Assembly: GCA_020851565.1 (NCBI GenBank)
Contig: JADZCN010000135.1
Span: 1 to 64,000 of the forward strand
Length of the DNA stretch: 64,000 nucleotides
Direction: 5' to 3'
DNA from: Acidobacteriota bacterium
Lineage (GTDB): Bacteria > Acidobacteriota > Vicinamibacteria > Vicinamibacterales > UBA2999
The first letter of the stretch is position 1. Each line of letters begins with the position of its first letter. The translations under genes and the position numbers were made by a program. Below are positions 61,542-64,000 of this stretch, piece by piece. Below the pieces are notes generated by a model. That model did not search any database and was not told the DNA's origin. It saw nothing but the letters and a program-made list of their open reading frames with translations.

Positions 61542-63265
61542 GCGACGTCCCCGAGCGAGGCCTGCGAGTCGGCGATCTCGCGGTACACCGCACAGTCGCG
61601 GATGAGCTCGGCATGGGTGCCGATGCCGGCGACGCGGCCGTCGTCGAGGACCACGATGCGGTCCGCGTCCCGGACCGTGCCGATCCGCTGAGAGACGATG
61701 AAGACCGTGGCCCCGGCCGTCCCGGACCGCAACGCGGCGCGGAGCCGTGCGTCGGTCGCGAAGTCGAGCGCGGAGAAGCTGTCGTCGAACACGAAGATCC
61801 GCGCGCCGCGCACCAGCGCCCGGGCGATCGCCAGTCTCTGTTTCTGGCCGCCGGACAGGTTCGTACCGCCCTGCGACACCGCCGATTCGTAGCCGCCAGG
61901 CAACGCGTCCACGAACTCGGCGGCCTGCGCCACCCCGGCGGCACGCCGCACCTCCTCGTCGGTGGCCGCGTCGTGTCCGACACGGATGTTGGCGGCGATG
62001 GTGCCGGAGAAGAGCACGGCCTTCTGCGGGACGTAGCCGATCGCGGCCCGCAGGTCCTCCAGCCGACGGTTGCGCACGTCCACGCCGTCGATGATCACGC
62101 GGCCGGCATTGACGTCGTAGAAGCGCGGAATCAGGCCCACCAGCGTCGACTTGCCAGATCCGGTGCCGCCGATGATGGCGACGGTCTCGCCCGGCCGGGC
62201 CGTGAAGCTCACCCCGGAGAGCGCCGGTTCCTCGGCGCCGGAATACTGGAAGGTCACGTTGTCGAACTGGACGAGGCCGGTCGTCACCTCGCCTGCCGCT
62301 GGTGTCACCGGGTCGTTGACGTCGGGCACGACGTCGAGGACCTCGTTGATGCGCGCGGCGGACGCCGCGGCGCGCGGCACCATCACGAACACGGCCGTCA
62401 CCATGAAGACCGCGAAGAGGATCTGGATCGCGTACTGGAGCGAGGCCAGCATCGCGCCGACCTGCATCTCGCCGGCGTCGATCCGGCCGGCTCCCAGCCA
62501 GATGATCGAGACGCTGGTCAGGTTCATCGTCAGGAACAGCGACGGCATGAGCAGCGCCACGAGGCGATTGACCGCGATCGCGGTGGCGGTCACGTCGACA
62601 TTGGCCTCGTCGAAGCGCCGGCTCTCGTGCGCGCCTCGATCGAAGGCCCGGATCACGCGCACGCCGGTGAGGCCCTCGTCGAGCACCAGGTTCAGCCGGT
62701 CGATCTTGATCTGCATCTGCTGGAAGAGCGGCACCGCCCCCCGCATGATCAGGAAGAGGACGATGGACAGCACCGGGATGATGGCCACCAGGACCCGCGC
62801 CAGCTGCGCGTCCTGCGAGAGCGACAGCACGACACCGCCAATCGCCATCATCGGCGCGGTCACGGCCATGCCGAGCAGCATGATCAACACCTGCTGCACC
62901 TGGGTCGTGTCGTTGGTGGTGCGCGTGATCAGTGACGCCGTGCCGACCTGATCGAACTGGTGCACCGACAGGCGGGCCACCCGCTCGAAGAGGCGCTCGC
63001 GGAGCGTGCGGCCGAACCCGGTGGCCACGCGGGACGAGAAGAAGCTGGCCCCGATGGCGCATCCGGTGCCGAGCACGGCCACGAGCAGCATGAGCGCCCC
63101 GATCTCGAGGATGCGGAGGGTATCGCCGGGCACGATGCCGTGGTCGACGATGTCGGCCATCAGCCGCGGCAGGTAGAGGTTGGCCAGCGACTGGGCGAAG
63201 GCGAGCGCCAGCACAACCGTGAGCAGGGCGCGGAACGGCCGGACGAGCCTGAACAGCTTCAGCAT
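61538..63265 (-). CDS. ABC exporter half-transporter, first subunit (degenerate ATP site)
   Basis: 575 residues, six membrane helices (MLKLFRLVRPFRALLTVVLA at the start) plus ATPase. Walker A is IGGTGSGKST and signature LSGGQKQR, but Walker B reads IFVFDDSFSALD with Asp where the catalytic Glu should be, and the switch region is VSQRIGTV with Gln for His. These two changes define the degenerate site of heterodimeric exporters, and the partner gene downstream supplies the complete Walker B. Start 63265 lies 65 bases after the protease gene stop. Operon order and GTGA overlap support a complex. Confidence 0.94.
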   Translation of the reverse strand: MLKLFRLVRPFRALLTVVLALAFAQSLANLYLPRLMADIVDHGIVPGDTLRILEIGALMLLVAVLGTGCAIGASFFSSRVATGFGRTLRERLFERVARLSVHQFDQVGTASLITRTTNDTTQVQQVLIMLLGMAVTAPMMAIGGVVLSLSQDAQLARVLVAIIPVLSIVLFLIMRGAVPLFQQMQIKIDRLNLVLDEGLTGVRVIRAFDRGAHESRRFDEANVDVTATAIAVNRLVALLMPSLFLTMNLTSVSIIWLGAGRIDAGEMQVGAMLASLQYAIQILFAVFMVTAVFVMVPRAAASAARINEVLDVVPDVNDPVTPAAGEVTTGLVQFDNVTFQYSGAEEPALSGVSFTARPGETVAIIGGTGSGKSTLVGLIPRFYDVNAGRVIIDGVDVRNRRLEDLRAAIGYVPQKAVLFSGTIAANIRVGHDAATDEEVRRAAGVAQAAEFVDALPGGYESAVSQGGTNLSGGQKQRLAIARALVRGARIFVFDDSFSALDFATDARLRAALRSGTAGATVFIVSQRIGTVRDADRIVVLDDGRVAGIGTHAELIRDCAVYREIADSQASLGDVA

Positions 63266-63330
63266 GGAGGTGGGTGAGAATCCATCCTCTCATGCCCGGG
63301 CTGCCGGGACGAACCCGGGGGACATCGATC

Positions 63331-64000
63331 CTACATCCCCGGCCTCCGGCCCCACGTCGGCGGCGGCGGTTCCTTCGTCAGGCGCTCGACCGGCTTCTCC
63401 TCGAGCAGCCGCAGCGCCTCGTCCACGGCCCGCTCGAGCTGGGGATCGCGGCCGGCGATCACCTCCTTCGGCCAGTTCTCGACCTCGATGTCCGGTGCCG
63501 TGCCCTCGTTCTCCACCGCCCATTTTCCGTCGCGGGTGAAGAAGCCGCCGCGCGGCGCGATCATCGCGCCGCCGTCGATGAACGGCGGCGTATCCGCGGT
63601 GTGCACGAGGCCGCCCCACGTGCGCTTGCCCACCAGCGGCCCGATTGTGCGGCGCTTGAACATCCAGGGCATCAGGTCGCCGCCCGATCCGGCCATCTCG
63701 TTGACGATCATGACCTTCGGTCCCCAGATGCCGGCCGAGGGGCTCGTGAACGGCATGCGCGTGCCGGCCACGTTGTTGAAGTAGCCGTCGAAGTCGCGCT
63801 GCAGGATGTCGATGATGTAGTCGGCGGCCGATCCACCGCCGTTGTACCGCTCGTCGATGACGGCGCCCTTCTTGTCCTGCTGCGCGAAGTAGTAGCGGTT
63901 GAAGCTCTCGTAGCCGCCCTGGCCCGTGTTCGGCACGTAGACATAGGCGAGCTGCCCGTTCGAGCGCCGCTCGACGAAGCGCCGGTTGTCCTCCACCCAC
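63331..64000 (-). CDS. Tricorn-type S41 protease, C-terminal part (truncated by window edge)
   Basis: At least 223 residues are visible; the 5' part lies beyond base 64000. The segment LAYVYVPNTGQGGYESFNRY, then KGAVIDERYNGGGSAADYII is the tail-specific protease (S41) core, and the catalytic Ser lies in VNEMAGSGGDLMPWMFKRR, the tricorn form. PLVGKRTWGGLVHTADTPPF and IEVENWPKEVIAGRDPQLE complete the domain. Tricorn proteases of Acidobacteria carry N-terminal propellers and a PDZ domain, expected outside the window. It is codirectional with the ABC exporter genes downstream. Confidence 0.9.
   Translation of the reverse strand, partial: WVEDNRRFVERRSNGQLAYVYVPNTGQGGYESFNRYYFAQQDKKGAVIDERYNGGGSAADYIIDILQRDFDGYFNNVAGTRMPFTSPSAGIWGPKVMIVNEMAGSGGDLMPWMFKRRTIGPLVGKRTWGGLVHTADTPPFIDGGAMIAPRGGFFTRDGKWAVENEGTAPDIEVENWPKEVIAGRDPQLERAVDEALRLLEEKPVERLTKEPPPPTWGRRPGM

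Noticed and set aside
61542-63293. Single 1222-residue fused ABC protein spanning both exporter genes
   Set aside because: The upstream half of that frame is not the permease/ATPase frame; two proteins with a GTGA overlap explain the sequence better.

Overview
The window looks like chromosomal DNA of a high-GC soil-type member of the Acidobacteriota, most likely class Vicinamibacteria. This is an inference from gene content: an ADOP-type permease with two MacB/FtsX halves, a PknB-like kinase fused to a TolB-like propeller, many exported beta-propeller, amidohydrolase, TPR and DinB proteins, a tricorn-type protease, and very strong G/C bias at third codon positions. I see no rRNA, tRNA, CRISPR array, integrase or transposase. 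About fifty genes are densely packed on both strands.

Layout. 1-12.9 kb: a decamer repeat array, then exported TPR/PDZ proteins, a B12-type radical SAM enzyme, an RNB exoribonuclease flanked by two DUF4142 paralogues, and an amidohydrolase lipoprotein. 12.3-16.8 kb: an Mla-like lipid-transport operon (BON/barrel lipoprotein, MlaE, MlaF, an MlaD-OmpA fusion, DinB). 16.9-23.3 kb: a ferritin-like protein and a PQQ dehydrogenase between two NHL-propeller proteins. 23.4-27.7 kb: a signalling block (STAS protein, response regulator with an RsbW-like ATPase, divergent 1014-residue hybrid kinase). 27.7-36.1 kb: cupin, aquaporin, DinB, a ThDP enzyme, two amidohydrolases and a PQQ-like propeller carrying an EF-hand pair. 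36.1-44.9 kb: a universal stress protein, a 1032-residue fusion of an M28 peptidase to a class A beta-lactamase-like domain, and an operon of a SigJ/ECF41-like sigma factor, histidine phosphatase and three-domain glycosyltransferase. 45-53 kb: ADOP permease, threonine deaminase, ArsR-SulP operon with a visible promoter/operator, pantothenate kinase, and a Pro/Gly/Lys repeat protein. 53-58.3 kb: an ECF sigma / zinc-finger anti-sigma / Ser-Thr kinase / two membrane proteins string, divergent from a metallo-beta-lactamase-fold gene across a perfect palindrome. 59.2-64 kb: a decayed AhpD/CMD-like gene, a heterodimeric ABC exporter, and the 3' part of a tricorn-type protease.

The most unusual items are the peptidase/beta-lactamase fusion; a 200-bp hairpin element with 33/34-matching 34-bp arms; four arrays of the octamer GGGGTTCT with G-quadruplex potential; one palindrome found inside two unrelated reading frames; an MlaD protein ending in an OmpA-like domain; and a short membrane-peptide frame that stays open past an in-frame TGA. 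All functions come from sequence motifs read by eye; no database search was possible.
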